Origin: Nematostella vectensis
Taxonomy: Eukaryota > Cnidaria > Anthozoa > Actiniaria > Edwardsiidae
Length of the DNA: 64,000 nt
Reading direction: 5' to 3'
Assembly: GCF_932526225.1 (NCBI RefSeq)
Contig: NC_064034.1
Span: 14,582,887-14,646,886, forward strand
The notes under the pieces: generated by a model
Seen by the model: the letters and a program-made list of their open reading frames with translations, nothing else
Database searches by the model: none
What the model was told of the DNA's origin: nothing
Part shown: piece after piece, positions 17,193 through 28,975 of the stretch
Position numbering within the stretch: position 1 is the stretch's first letter
How the letters are laid out: the number at the start of each line of letters is the position of its first letter
Program-made: the position numbers and the translations under genes

Positions 17193-17820
17193 ATGGACAA
17201 TATGTACGAAGCAAGACCGCATGAGAGAGGTGGCCAGATTCACACAACCATCCCAACCGAAGAAGATAATGGTAAGAGTTTCAGACTACAACAAATTTGC
17301 TCTATTAAGAACTCTATTAGCGCGAACATCGAACACCACCAAAGAGTTAAGAAAAAGCACGCGAAGTCCCGGTCGATTAAATAAAATAGCTACCGGGTCA
17401 GATTTCCTCTCAGTAGCCCTATCGGCTGGGGCATTGGGGACTGGGTTTGGGATCCCTGTGGTTGTACCTTTAGGAGTTCTGTCAGGTGTTAGTGCTATTG
17501 TTTCAACAGTGACGGCATCAGTCTCTAAGAGACTATCGAAAAATCTACAGAAACACGCAGATATCGTGATGCTAGCTAAATCTAAATCGAGTTCAATCGA
17601 TAACCTTATTAGCAAAGCATTGACCGACAACCAAATATCCTCAGACGAATTCAATCTCATTATCAAAGAGGCTGAAAAATATAATGAAATGAGAGAGTCG
17701 ATACGGGAAAAGGTATATAAACACTCACCTCAGTTGAGAGGGAAAAAAAGCAAGGACCATATCCAAGAACAGATAGAAATGCTAGAAATGAGAGACAAAC
17801 TAAACAAAACGTTAGCATAA
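17193..17820 (+). pseudogene. glycine-rich membrane protein, homologue of 8420-9103, one frameshift
   Basis: From MDNMYEARPHERGG, the first frame reaches SFRLQQICSIKN and a basic helix, then the frame changes near 17375 and continues with hydrophobic Gly/Val segments, a SIDNLISKALTDNQISSDEF segment and a basic tail to TAA at 17820. The block order (acidic head, SFRLQ-IC, basic helix, hydrophobic core, helical domain) is that of the protein at 8420-9103, in a much more AT-rich codon choice. This direct likeness links the two element relics. Confidence 0.7.
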
Positions 17821-17871
17821 GGTTCTATTATAATAAGACCCTAAGCATATACCAGAAGCATATACATATCT

Positions 17872-18468
17872 CTAGAGAAAGATGGTGATCACCGTCTCCA
17901 CACGTCTAGTTATAAACTCACTACCATGAATGTACGTCCATCCTAGATGATCACAAACCTGCTTCCACAACTTCTTATAATATCTCTGTGTCCTAGGACT
18001 GATATATTTTATGCATTGTCTCATACTCTGCTTCTCATATTTCAATTGAAACAATTTGTAGAGAACGAACTTCATCTGAATATATCGTTTTCTAGTAAAT
18101 AATTTATTCATACCCGTCTCAACTTGCTCGAACCTCCTGAGTAGGTCATGCTTATTCCCTTCTAAGTCAAAATCAAACAACACATTTTCTAAATAATACT
18201 TCCGATGGTACAATGACTTTCTACGTATCCTGTACATATTCTCGTAAAAATCAAACCACTCGACGGCATAGTCGTATCCATGGTGAACACAACAATTTTT
18301 TCATACATTAGCTCCATTGTCATTTACCATATCCTGCCTACCACAAAATGTCTCGAACCTTGCCGAATCTCCCTTAGTCACGTACTCCGCTATCCTTAGA
18401 TCACAAAATGGAAAATCGTAATATCCCTCTTCCACTAATGCCATATGGATCCCTTTATCACAAACCAT
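17872..18468 (-). pseudogene. VLTF3-like late transcription factor, one in-frame stop
   Basis: From Met 18468 the frame reads through LVEEGYYDFPFCDLR, FETFCGRQDMV and GANV, meets TGA at 18301-18303, then continues with NCCVHHGYDYA, FDFYENMYRIRRKSLYHRKYYLENVL, KFVLYKLFQLKYEK and RYYKKLWKQVCDHLGW to the stop at 17872. Two Cys-containing pairs flanking the stop, then YHRKYYL, recall the zinc finger and following helix of poxvirus-type late transcription factor 3, a hallmark of large eukaryotic DNA viruses and some smaller relatives. The stop falls inside the second half of the zinc site. The call rests on motif order and needs a profile search. Confidence 0.5.
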
Positions 18469-18507
18469 TCTATATGCTAATACAAGAGACTATATTTTTA
18501 CGTGGAG

Positions 18508-18702
18508 TCATGACACAGCACGTCTAGAACATTCCACTTTGTCAGCGAAAAAGTCCTTAAATGCAATAGGCATGCCCAGACTCGCCAGCGGGGAATCCCC
18601 TGACTCGCTCCTAAGAATTAAAACTCCAGGAATGTCACGCAGCAGCCGTAACCATAGGATTGTATCATAAAATGAAACCAGCACACACCGCACGAATTCC
18701 AC
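18508..18702 (-). other. short open frame next to the relic, doubtful
   Basis: 64 codons with GDSPLASLGMPIAFKDFFAD near the end. It might be a further scrap of the relic. No support beyond position. Confidence 0.15.
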
Positions 18703-18859
18703 GAAATGAAGAAAGCATATAGTTCCAGTTTATTCATAAGCTGACACCAAAAACTTGTATCATATAGTCTCACCACAATATGATACCATATAGTGTTGTC
18801 ATCCCACACCGAACCCCGATAAATGACGTCGTGCTGCGACTCCAGTAATTTATTCATAA

Positions 18860-19100
18860 GCTGACACTAAAAATTATATAGTTTCACCAAAAATCCATAA
18901 CATATAGTTTCACCAAAAATCTATAACATATAGTTTCACCAAAAATCTATAACATATAGTTTCACCAAAAAATTATAACATATAGTTTCATCAAAATCTT
19001 TTTTCATATGATCACACCAAAATATACCTTATAGTCATACCAAAATATGATAACATATAGTCACACCAAAATATACCTTATATCATACCAAAATATGAAA
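18860..19100. repeat. 26-bp tandem repeat (AACATATAGTTTCACCAAAA)
   Basis: About nine diverging copies of AACATATAGTTTCACCAAAA plus a short AT spacer. The same ATATAGT..CACCA words occur more sparsely from 18715 to 18850. Satellite-like; spacers are not unique, so it is not a CRISPR array. Confidence 0.75.
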
Positions 19101-19113
19101 CCATACGCTGGTG

Positions 19114-19186
19114 AGTAGTATAGACTTGGCTTGGTTCGAGCGCATTCCCACGGGATGCGCTGGAGCCGCCAAGTACTATACTACTA
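19114..19186. mobile_element. short hairpin repeat, second copy
   Basis: Ends AGTAGTATAG-ACTTGGC and GCCAAGTACTATACTACT are complementary, with an inner stem GCGCAT..ATGCGC. See 11278-11341 for the related copy in the other orientation. Confidence 0.55.
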
Positions 19187-19381
19187 ATAACATAAGAGGA
19201 ACGCGACAATATGAATAGGACGACAGAGGGGTATCAGAAATAGAGGGCCCATCCGACTTCTAAACATTGATTTGCAACGTTATGCATCATTTGGAGTTGA
19301 ACCGGTCTAGGTATCGAGAAAAAAATTAAGACATTTTAAAATTCGACGTTGCGCGCGTGCGCACTGGCTTTCTAAGTCGCA

Positions 19382-20743
19382 TTGAAAACGGACAGAAATA
19401 CGTTGAAGAATATCACATGTAAATCAAGCATGTGGATTCTCACTATCAAAAGCTTTATAATCATTTGTGCAGGGACATCATCACTGTATATACTAATATT
19501 TCTATCGAGCCAAGATAATGCCTACACTTTCACTAAAGAGCTTTCGGTTTTTGGCGGTATGCTTCCACTGAATCAAACCCCTATAGCTACCACCACGAAG
19601 ATGCTGAATCATAACGTTACGGTTTTTCTACGTCTGACGAGCAACAAAGAGCAGAAACGCCGGTTGTTTTGCTATTTTATGAGAACTTTTGTATTTTACT
19701 TGCCGGCGAATCTGCCTGGCAAAACTGTGCTTGTGTTCGATCAGGAATCCGAACAGGACCACAAATTTGGCTCGGAAATGGTAAACCTGACAAAAAACAG
19801 ATTACCACATCCCAAGTTTGAGGTGCCTAATAAGTCCGTTCAGGTTCGCCAAAGCCGCCGGGATACAACCGGCAACTGTGGAGTACCTTTTCATTGATAA
19901 ATACACTGATGATGATGTTATAGCGTGGATGGACACCGACGCGGCTTTCACTTTCCCAGTGACTACAACGTCGATATTCAATGGTGGCAAACTACGCGCA
20001 ATGGGTAGCGAGTGCAGTATGCCAATTAGTTGGATTCAAACATGGACCACGACCACTGAGTTGTTGCTTGGAGTTCCAATGGTTGCGGATTTTATTACTT
20101 ATTTTCCCGCTTATATTTATCGTGACACTTTCACAAACTGCCGAAATCACATTCTTAAAAGATTCAAGACAAACGATTTCGTAGAAGCTTTCAGGGTTTT
20201 TTACAAGGGGTTCATATCGCCCATTTGTATTATTCTAAGCTATGCTTGGCATTTTGAACGAGACCGTCACGACTGGAGTTTCAAATTGTGTTCCAATCTT
20301 GCAAAATACAACAAAAAATTATCAAAAGGTGCCCAAATACCGCCCGGGAACGCTCAAGTGTTTTTACCACATCCACAAACAGCTTTCCATCAATACGGCG
20401 GCAACGAAAATACGTTTTTAATGTCAAATATTCGCATAAGCTACTGTCTTGCTTAAGAGTCTGAGGCACAGTCAATAGTTAAATGTCCAGCCCGGAATGT
20501 GTCTATGGATAGAAGCTCTTTTTCAAGAATTCTTTTTCATCACGATCTTCAAAGAGCGAAGAGCCCCTCTGATACACCGTGCGCTGGCGAACATCGGGAC
20601 GCTTGTTCAGAATCCTTCAGGACTATATCCAAGATGTAAAACGAGAGTTGGAACAGGCAGCTCGAACGATGGAATGGCAGAATGTGGAAAAAGTAAACGA
20701 AATAGCTAAACAAAACGGCATCGAGTGCCCCGCACTTCCTTGA
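19382..20743 (+). pseudogene. type II membrane glycosyltransferase-like pseudogene
   Basis: The first frame (19382-19897) has an N-terminal membrane anchor (MWILTIKSFIIICAGTSSLYILIFL) and a luminal region with TFVFYLPANLPGKTVLVFDQE. It shifts frame near 19860 and continues to 20456 with YLFIDKYTDDDVIAWMDTDAAFTFPV, whose DTD is a good candidate for the metal-binding DxD of GT-A glycosyltransferases, then MPISWIQTW and an aromatic C-terminal region. After TAA at 20454-20456, two more stretches (to 20634 and about 20580-20743) look like the broken C-terminus, including DVKRELEQAARTMEW. No introns are evident, as in a single-exon or retrocopied gene. The exact family is not assigned. Confidence 0.5.
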
Positions 20744-21130
20744 ATAATGCGAAATTTCTTGCTGCAGTTAATGATCCGAATTTAATTTACTTAGATAGAC
20801 AAACAAAAAAAAAAAAACGCGAGAGAAATTTTTCCCTAGCAAATAAATACCATTGAAAGGAGATTTCATACAGTTTCCTGAATTCCTTACCATCCTGTCA
20901 ATCACAACTCGTATCTTCTGAAGAAACCACCGCTTGCCATCCGCAGGGGCGGGATTAGACTCAACCTCGTTCCCAGGGTTATTTTGCGGCTCGGATTTTA
21001 GCGGTGGCCCAGTTTTACTTATAGCAGTTTACCTTTTATGCTGTATATTATTATTTATTGCTTTTCTGGCTATAAAACGCGTTAGTTCACGGCCTAATAT
21101 TACCCTTGGTATATTTTGTTCGCACTCTGT
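20744..21130. other. no gene; first diverged units of the minisatellite
   Basis: A-run at 20806-20817 and AT-rich sequence. From about 21005 the words of the 107-bp repeat begin to appear. Confidence 0.4.
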
Positions 21131-21665
21131 ATTTTGTAGTGTTTACGCTGTACTGGCTATAAATAAGTCAGTTTCAGTTTATTTTCCATGGAAGGTTTAC
21201 GGCCCAGTTTATCCATGGTATGTGATTTGCATGCTGTATTTTGGGGTGTTTACGCTGTACTGGCTATAAATAAGTCAGTTTCAGTTTATTTTCCATGGAA
21301 GGTTTACGGCCCAGTTTATCCATGGTATGTGATTTGCATGCTGTATTTTGGGGTGTTTACGCTGTACTGGCTATAAATAAGTCAGTTTCAGTTTATTTTC
21401 CATGGAATGTTCACGGTCCAGTTTATCCATGCTATGTGATTTGCATGCTTTATTTTGTGGTGTTTACGCTGACCGGCTGTTGTCGGTCTCAGTTTATTTT
21501 CCATGGAATGTTCACTGTCCAGTTTATCCATGGTATTATTTGGTTTGCATGCGGTATTTTGTATTGTTTACGCTGTACTGGCTATAAAATATGTCGGTCT
21601 CAGTTTATTTTCCATGGAATGTTCATGGGCCAGTTTATCCATGGTATTATTTTTTTCGCACTCTT
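21131..21665. repeat. 107-bp minisatellite, about five copies
   Basis: TTCCATGGAA recurs at 21184, 21291, 21398, 21499 and 21610. The first copies are nearly identical at period 107; later ones vary in length. 107 is not a multiple of three, so the open frames across it (rich in SVYFPW and WYVICMLYF) shift from copy to copy and are chance translations. Confidence 0.85.
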
Positions 21666-22175
21666 AGTCGGGGAGCAATGACCGAAAAAAAAAAATCGCA
21701 ACGTAGCACATGTAGTACATAAGCAATCTGTTATCATAGAATTATTGCCACATGTCTAAGGAACAATTCTAGGCACGATGTACTAACCGAACGTTGGGAC
21801 ATCATACTGCTAGGGCCTGAAACGCAGCACCCATATGGTCCCCCTCTTTTTACTTGGCTAAGCCCCTTAAAAACAAATCCAATCATAGCGTGCCGTAGCA
21901 GAAAGTAATTTAGTGAAACCTTGGCCAAGGAATAGTTGTTACTAATCTCATTCAAGATATGATGAATGTGTGAGTGTGCGGGTTTCCATAGCGACCGTTG
22001 CTATGGAGATACAATTTGCCCCCAAAGTACCCCAAAATTACACCGTTTATACTCGAAAAGTCGCATATATTGTTGTTATCCATTTGTTTTTATGTAAGAT
22101 TTGATCTATATTGGGTCTACCGATGCCTTATATACAAACTTCAAGGAAAATAAAGAGTTTGTATGGCGTTTTAAA
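21666..22175. other. no gene recognised
   Basis: AT-rich sequence without convincing open frames, splice sites or repeats. Confidence 0.4.
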
Positions 22176-22740
22176 TATTTTCTTGTAAACCTGCATTTGC
22201 AAGTAGCACAGCCTGCAAACTAACGTGACGCTAAGTATCTATGTAATTAACATACATTATCAGCGAACGGCTTTCTTTACGTTACCAAAACATTTCTTAA
22301 CGTAACAACCGCTGCCATGGTAACATTTCATACCGATTATGCTAGGCTAGATTATGCAAGTGCCACCTTGATGTGTATTTCTATTGAAATACGCACTTCA
22401 CTGAGAGAAATATGTAAGAAATTACCGTCACGCCTCGTCATCTGTATCCTCATCACTGTCGGTTGCAGTCTCAGTTCCTTTGTGAGGGTTCTCACAGGTG
22501 TCGTCACTCATGCAAAGACATGCCTCCGTGCAAGGTATATCGTTTGCTTTGCATGAGCACAGATCCTCCCTTCGACAGGCGGTTTTGACGCATCTGCAGG
22601 TTGTGAGCTCTAACAGGCTCTGGGGGGCAGTGGCTCTAGTCTTCTATTTGTGATCTTCCAGCCATTTCCATCAGGAGAAGAAAGAGGGACCATTGGCTGC
22701 AGGCAGTTCTTCCAGATGAATTTCTGATAGTTGGCGCGGA

Positions 22741-25300
22741 TTATGTGTAGCTTGAGGCTGTCACTGGTGGGGGAAAGCGGTCACTTATACTTTGGTGTTT
22801 TTGGCAGAACATCCAGTACCGAATTTTGTCAGCCGTCATTCCTGCTTTCGTAGATGTTGTGTACAAAGAGCAGACGAAACACTCTGCTGACTTGATTGTG
22901 TCTTCATGTAGAGGTATTACACTTCCAAGTGTCTCGAGGTGCGCCTTGGAGTAAGTATTTGCCATGAGTGTATCCCAAGGCTTCGTCTTGCCGATATTTG
23001 CAAGCCCACTCGTCGTGTCACATCCGTTCAATGCATGAAGTCCTGGGATGGCTGCGCACACCTTTGGTCCGAGCTTTCTTGCTGCATCGTGTATAGGAAT
23101 AAAGCGGACCCTGTCCTTGTATCCCGTCTTAAACCACAACTCCCGGCAGCCTTTGCGTTCAAACACGTGTATTGCCAGAATAGTGGCATCAGTGTCGGGG
23201 GACTGGATGACGACTCTTGTCATTTCCTGTGAGGCGTGTGCAGCGTGCAGTAAGATTCTTGTATCTGCTTCCTCGTGGTTGCTGTAGAGCTGGTGCAGCG
23301 TTTCTATCTCTCCCTCTCTTACTGCCACTGCAGCTGTCGGGTCATGATCACGATTTTATCCTCACCCTTCAGCTCCCGCTTTCCCTTTTCGCAAAGCTGT
23401 TCGCCAAGAAAGGCTGCAAGATTGGTCTTATTTTTCTTGCAGTTGATGTACTTATTCCATTGAATTGACTGAGAAAGTCGTTGGTTCTGGGCGTGGCCCG
23501 AACTGCTTCCTTTGAAAAAGAACAATAGTAGTGGCGTGTGTCGTTTTTCGACCATCCAATGTCTCTTTGTTCAAATAATTGTTGTCTGCCGCAACCTGAA
23601 TGAATGACCCGGGATATATATTTGAGGGTATCACAACGCCTCGACTCTTTTAACACAAAACAATATCACTCTTCCAAACATGACTTATCAAAATATTATT
23701 TTGGGATCTGACTCAACACCCAGTGATGCCCTGGTGCCTATTTTCAAACTTTTTGTATATAAAGTGAGACAAAACACTTGTCTTTTGAATCTACAGCAGC
23801 TACGAATTGAAGCAGCTACGAATTGAAGAATACGAACGATTGGAAAGAATATGCGCGATTAAAAATGATTCCCTTTCCTACCACAAACGAAAATGGGACA
23901 AAATAAATAAATTATAAGCAAGAAGGCTAAAGACCATCTTGGGCGAATCTTTATTGCATCCGCAGGCACAGGTACTATTTGAATATTTAAAATTTATCCT
24001 TTTTTTTTCTTTTCTGTTTTTAGTTGTTCTTGCGTCACCCTGCTTTTCCTTTTGCTCACACTAGGGATGATGGGTTGGGCGGGGTGGGTAGTGGTAGGGG
24101 TAGGCTGGGGAGGGATGGTGAGGAATGGGGACGGGTGGGATGGTGAATAAGGGAGGGGCTTGTGAGGGGGAGAATACCAAAATAATAGTGAACAATGTAT
24201 TTATTTAATTTAATACATTTCTGTAATCATGTAAAAAAAACATTAGTCTTGTAAAATACTCACCTCACTTGAGAATCAATAAACAGTTATCATAATAATA
24301 AAAAAAGACCAATGCTAATCAAAAAAACAAAAAAAAGCCTCGACTCTTCGACTGTTCCTCTTCTACTGTTCCTCTTCGACTGTTCCTCTTGCGCTAAGCT
24401 TGTATCTGCGACTTCCACGTCATCTTGAGAGCAGCAAAGACCGAATCTGTGAAGCATTTTAATCAGCTGTTTTGAGCCGGTCAAATGACGCACAGACATT
24501 GCAAGACCTATGTGCTTTGGGGGCTTTATCCGAGCATGAGTGGTGGAATACACGAGATCTTGTGCGATAGCTAAGACCCGTCTTTCGTCGGTGGAGCTGA
24601 TAGCTGTTGGGGTTGAGATGTCCAGATTATCGGAACTTGTTATCAGAAAGCACAAAAAATCATATAGATCACTTGGAACAACACGCGACTTTACGCTACT
24701 GGCACTGAGGCCTCTGCATGTACGGGTTGGATGGCTTGACTTTCATTCAGAATGCTCTTTCTCAGATGCTGCGCAGCATGATAAAGAAGTCGTGTTTTAT
24801 CGCTCTCGCGCTCTGGAGAGATGGTTTAAGGGGATACCTCGGAATGACTGCTCTTTGCTGCGGCGTTGAAGATATCTTTTAAGGAGATTGATCTCGAGTA
24901 AAGCAATTCTGGCTTTGTTGGATCCGCTTGCGCGTGAAAGACAACCTCACATGGATACGTCTGTTGTATCCTCCGCTTCAACCTTTCTGTTCTGTAGCTT
25001 CTTGCTGTGTCGCAACCTAGGCCTTCCAGCTCGTTTGGTATGATAGTAACACGGTTTTCATATCAACAGCACGGCCCGATTGTATCTCAGGAAGAATCTT
25101 ATCCATAAGGTTAGTAAAAGCAATGGTATACATATCCGCTCCATCCACTGCGAAGGACAGATTTCTTTTTGCAACATAGGTCGACCGGCATTCGCGGTGG
25201 GACTTTACTTTCGCTGCAATCACGTCTACATCGTTGATGTTTAGTAGCAGGTCCTCGTCGTTTCTGACACGTGCAGCCTACCTGATGGTGTTACTCGAAT
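22741..25300 (-). pseudogene. transposon protein with PIN/FEN-like domain, fragmented
   Basis: Best part is 22741-23328: LYSNHEEADTRILLHAAHA, VVIQSPDTDATILAIH, IPIHDAARKLG, GLHALNGCDTTSGLANIGK. The acidic residues in HEEADT and SPDTD fit a PIN- or flap-nuclease-like fold. Just upstream (23330-23560) NLAAFLGEQLCEKGK belongs to the same protein in shifted frames. 24290-24655 adds AISSTDERRVLAIAQDLVYS and KPPKHIGLAMSVRHLTGSK; 25017-25223 adds an upstream part. I recall this protein as a multi-domain, high-copy family in cnidarians and molluscs but cannot name its transposon superfamily. Confidence 0.55.
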
Positions 25301-26547
25301 CCGTGGACGACCCTCATTGCATTTTTCTAGAACCAGAAGCAAAAGCGGAACGACATCTGGGGTAGTGAAAAGCAGTGTTTAATCTCATATATTAGCGTTT
25401 ACGGAGATACGTTCATCTTTACTTTTAAAAAAGCTAAACGTCAATTTCCCCTTCTTGTTTTTGTCTTTTGAGAACTTGATTGAGTATTAACAGTATAGCA
25501 AAACTATATTTGTCGACTAGAAAATAACAAAGCAATTTACAAGTTTAAACGATATAGATTTATTTATTTCTATTCTATTTATTTTATTTTTTGTTTTGGT
25601 TTTTTTTGATAAAGATGCTGTGTGTTTGCAAAAAATAGTGAAATGCTTTTGGGAAATAGGTATGAATGAAACTGTTGAAATGTAGTAATATCCATCAAAA
25701 TGATCAATGGCCATTTATTACTAATACCAAAAGTTTCAAGTTCATGTTAGCTAGAATATCCTACATATCCTATTGTAACGAAATAAAAAGGTTGGGTTGT
25801 TTTGTCATGCCACTGACTGTTTGGTAGCGGTGAGCGGCTGCACGGGCGCCAGTATCTACTAAATTTACATACAATTTCTGCATGGAGTTATCAAAACATG
25901 CTTTTACTGAATCAACAAAAGACAGGAAAAGTAATTATAAGAGCATTTTTTTGTTGAGACGCAATTCCAAAATTAACTTAATATAAAAAAAAGAAAAACA
26001 TAAAAAAGGACGCAAACTGCAAACCGTGCACCGGCATTACCGGCACTACATTACATAATCTTGTATTATGATGCAATAATTATTTAAGTTGTCTTTACCA
26101 TAAATCATGACGCTCATTTTAACAAATTGATAATTTTTTATTACCATAATTCACCTCAAATATCGATGACCTTTGACTGTGAGTGTCTCTCCATTTCTTG
26201 TCTTGAATCTCCCGCGTAAATTTGCACTGAAGTGGGGCTTTCATATTCAGATTTTCCCGCGAACATTTTTAAAAAGGTAATGATAATTTAACGCTTTTGG
26301 ATAGCAACAACATTCACATCAATTATATACGGGATGCTCTCCATCTTTTACATCACCTAGATGTAGATTTACAACAGATAGTATAGTTTGTATAGAGTAC
26401 TGATCAAAGTTTCAATTTTTACTCCAGTTTTTATTCCAATTAAAAAACAGTTTTCTAATGCGTTGAGTTTGACCTAAAGCAAAACTAGTTGATTAATGAA
26501 AAATAATGTTCTTCAACCAATTCTGGGTCATAAGAATTCCATTAGAC
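25301..26547. other. no gene inside the inverted-repeat unit
   Basis: AT-rich, with short A/T runs only. Probably the 5' non-coding part of the element. Confidence 0.4.
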
Positions 26548-26666
26548 ATGTTTTTGGTAACGTAAAGAACGCCGTTCGCTGATAATGTATGTTAGTTACA
26601 TAGATACTTAGCGTCACCTTAGTTTGCAGGCTGTGCTACTTCCAAATGCAGGTTTACAAGAAAATA

Positions 26667-27339
26667 GCTGGAATAGCGGGAATTCCGTTGTTTGGTTGCG
26701 TCGTTTCACCATTCAAACGAACCACAAGAGTGTGAAAACAATAAAGAAAACAATTAAAAAACGTTCCTGGTTCAACTGAATCTTGTCTATTCAAATGTAT
26801 GACCAGGCATATATCGTAAAGAATCTATAACAGCACGTTTTTGTCAAATTGAAACACAAGGGACCATATGATAATATCTGATGGTGAAGTTTTGTTTTCT
26901 GTCCTGCTTGATTTGTTTTGCCGGCAAGTTGGGTTGCTGGAGTTTTTAAATTTTCGATACCCACACATTAGATTGAAAATGGTCGCTCCCTTACAACGGC
27001 AAAGGCAGAAAATAATTGAGAATTCAGATAATTAGACGTGAAATGCACTCTAAAATGGATTCTGTCTGATATATTTCTGCCGTTTGCATACTTGTCAACC
27101 TTGAAAGCTAAAACACCGGAAAATTGCACTTCAAATACAAGAACTGTACTGTATAAGAAATTGTCGATTAAATTTCTCGGGAGATTACAGTAAATGTATT
27201 ACTGTAATCTGTATAATGTATTTATTATTTTATAAGCCAGAATAAAAAAAAGATGAAATAAAGTAAAAAGATAAAAATCGTTTAAACAGCATTATTGGTA
27301 TTAATATAATTTTATTAATTTAATTTTATTTTATTCGTT
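26667..27339. other. no gene recognised
   Basis: AT-rich sequence, with no convincing coding or repeat signal. Confidence 0.4.
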
Positions 27340-28232
27340 CTCTAAAAATATCTGCACTAGTGGAATCCAGGGTAAGGCGGGGCAGCTTGTTCCATTCTTT
27401 TATTGTCCTACAGAAATTGAGTTCTTATAAGCTTTGTTCTTGGACATAACTCGATAAATTTATCTGGATGAGAGCTGCGTAATTGGCGGGTGCGTCTGTC
27501 AATATTGTCTGGTATTTCAAGTGCTGATTTTTTTTAACAGCCTTGTAAAATAATGTAAGCCTGGCATCCTGGCGCCTTTTAGAGAGAGGGGGCCACTCCA
27601 AATCGTTTAGGATGTTTGTGACTGTGCCAGGAGTCCTATCCCAGCAATTTTTAACAAAACGACCCGCCCTCCTTTGAACCTTCTCAATCTGTTTGACGTG
27701 TTTCTTTAACCATGGATCCCAGGCAGAGCTGGCATACTCTAAGTGTGGAAGAACGAGCGATTTATAAGCAGCTTCCTTAATGTTCTCTGGGCAATTGCTT
27801 AGGTTGCGCCTAAAAAACCTAAGGTCTGGTTGGCTTTGGACACTTTGTTGTTTATATGCCAGCTCCAGTCAAGTGTGTTCGAGAGCTCGGCGCCTAGGTA
27901 TGGATGGTGTTCAACTGGTTTAAGGATGTGGTTCATCAATGTGTAGTTAAATACTATAAGTTCCCTATTTCTCGTGACTCTCATGACAAAACATTTTGTT
28001 GGGTTAAAGGACATGAGCCATTTCTCTGCCCATTTCTCGATGGAGGTAAGATCAGACTGGAGCTGATGTGCAACAGAAGTTGCCTCGATGACACTGTATA
28101 AAAGAGTATCATCAGCAAACAATCTTATGGTAGAAGATTTACAATCATTGCCGATGTCATTTATGTAGTGTAAAAACATCAGTGGGCCGAGAACGGCCCC
28201 CTTGGGGCACACCAGATGACACACTTATAGGG
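27340..28232 (-). pseudogene. 5'-truncated non-LTR reverse transcriptase
   Basis: 27799-28224 holds CPKGAVLGPLMFLHYIND and RLFADDTLLY (catalytic ADD), EKWLMSFNPTKC and YLGAELSNTLDW. After a frameshift near 27805 the thumb and C-terminal region continues to about 27340 (YASSAWDPWLKKHV, KVQRRAGRF, WPPLSKRRQDARLTLF). The start of the reverse transcriptase and any endonuclease are absent, the usual 5' truncation of LINEs of the CR1/Jockey group. Confidence 0.8.
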
Positions 28233-28930
28233 GCAGTCCTCCAAACTACAACGTGGAACCTCCAAGTCCCACGTTCTAGCGAGGACGGGAACGTGAGCGT
28301 TGAAAGCTAGACTATCCTTGTTCGCTATGTTGTTCGCTATACTTGTTGGTAGTACAAAAACAAGTAAATTCTATTAAAACTAGTTTAAAATTGAGCTAAA
28401 AGCATAAGCATTTTATGGCCGGACCCTAAGTAAGTGAAGACGTGCTTGGCCCCTTCAGTTTATAAAAAGCAAGTAAAGCATTTAAAAAAAATGAAAATAT
28501 TTCAACACTTATAATGAATGAACCACGCGAAAGTTATGGGCAAAATCCTTGCGCTCATTTTTATAAAGAATGAGTAACAGATTATGTTTTGTTGTTACGG
28601 CGACTTTGTGGAAAAATAACCCATTCAATTTGTCGATTTTGTTTTTGCAATAGAGCACTGTTTACACATGTTTTTGATAAAGTCTACTTAGTGTTTAAGA
28701 CTAAATATAAAAAGGAATATATTTCGAACACTAGGAAAATGTAGCCGTGCCTGCCCGATGGGTTTCGAGGTTCGTTTTGCGGGCATATGTGTGTCGCTGT
28801 GCCCTTCAGTGAATCTTTACATATCCTGAACTCGCGAAACCTTTCCACCAATGCCATGAGAATGCTTAGCTTGCAATGAATTAGTTTTTGTTTACTTAAC
28901 TGCCATGGCGTAGGACTAGAGTCCGGAATT
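28233..28930. other. no gene recognised
   Basis: A 90-codon minus-strand frame (28684-28956) has no domain and overlaps a MITE end; judged accidental. Confidence 0.4.
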
Positions 28931-28975
28931 AATAAATAATATATAGATTTAGGCATTGCCTAAAAGCGGAGCTTC
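28931..28975. mobile_element. MITE end GCTCCGCTTTTAGGCA (copy 1 of 3)
   Basis: Reverse complement reads AGCTCCGCTTTTAGGCAATG, then CCTAAATCTATATATT. Similar copies lie at 54399-54449 and 60919-60958. Confidence 0.55.

Larger units (their letters stand above)
22176..26666. mobile_element. 4.5-kb unit bounded by about 118-bp inverted repeats
   Basis: 22176-22293 (starting TATTTTCTTGTAAACCTGCA) is about 95 percent identical, by eye, to the reverse complement of 26548-26666. The enclosed segment carries minus-strand remains of a transposon-type protein (22741-25300). No target duplication is seen beside the repeat ends (GTTTTAAA left, GCTGGAAT right), so the true ends could lie elsewhere. Confidence 0.6.

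Noticed and set aside
18860-19100. Regular short repeats resembling a CRISPR array
   Set aside because: Repeats degrade continuously and spacers are neither unique nor of constant length; the region is eukaryotic. The same applies to 59540-59845.
19114-19186. tRNA-like sequence (GGTTCGAGC and terminal stem)
   Set aside because: No anticodon arm or D arm can be drawn, and the whole sequence is one hairpin related to a second copy.
20934-21681. Overlapping hydrophobic open frames
   Set aside because: They are translations of a 107-bp minisatellite in shifting frames.
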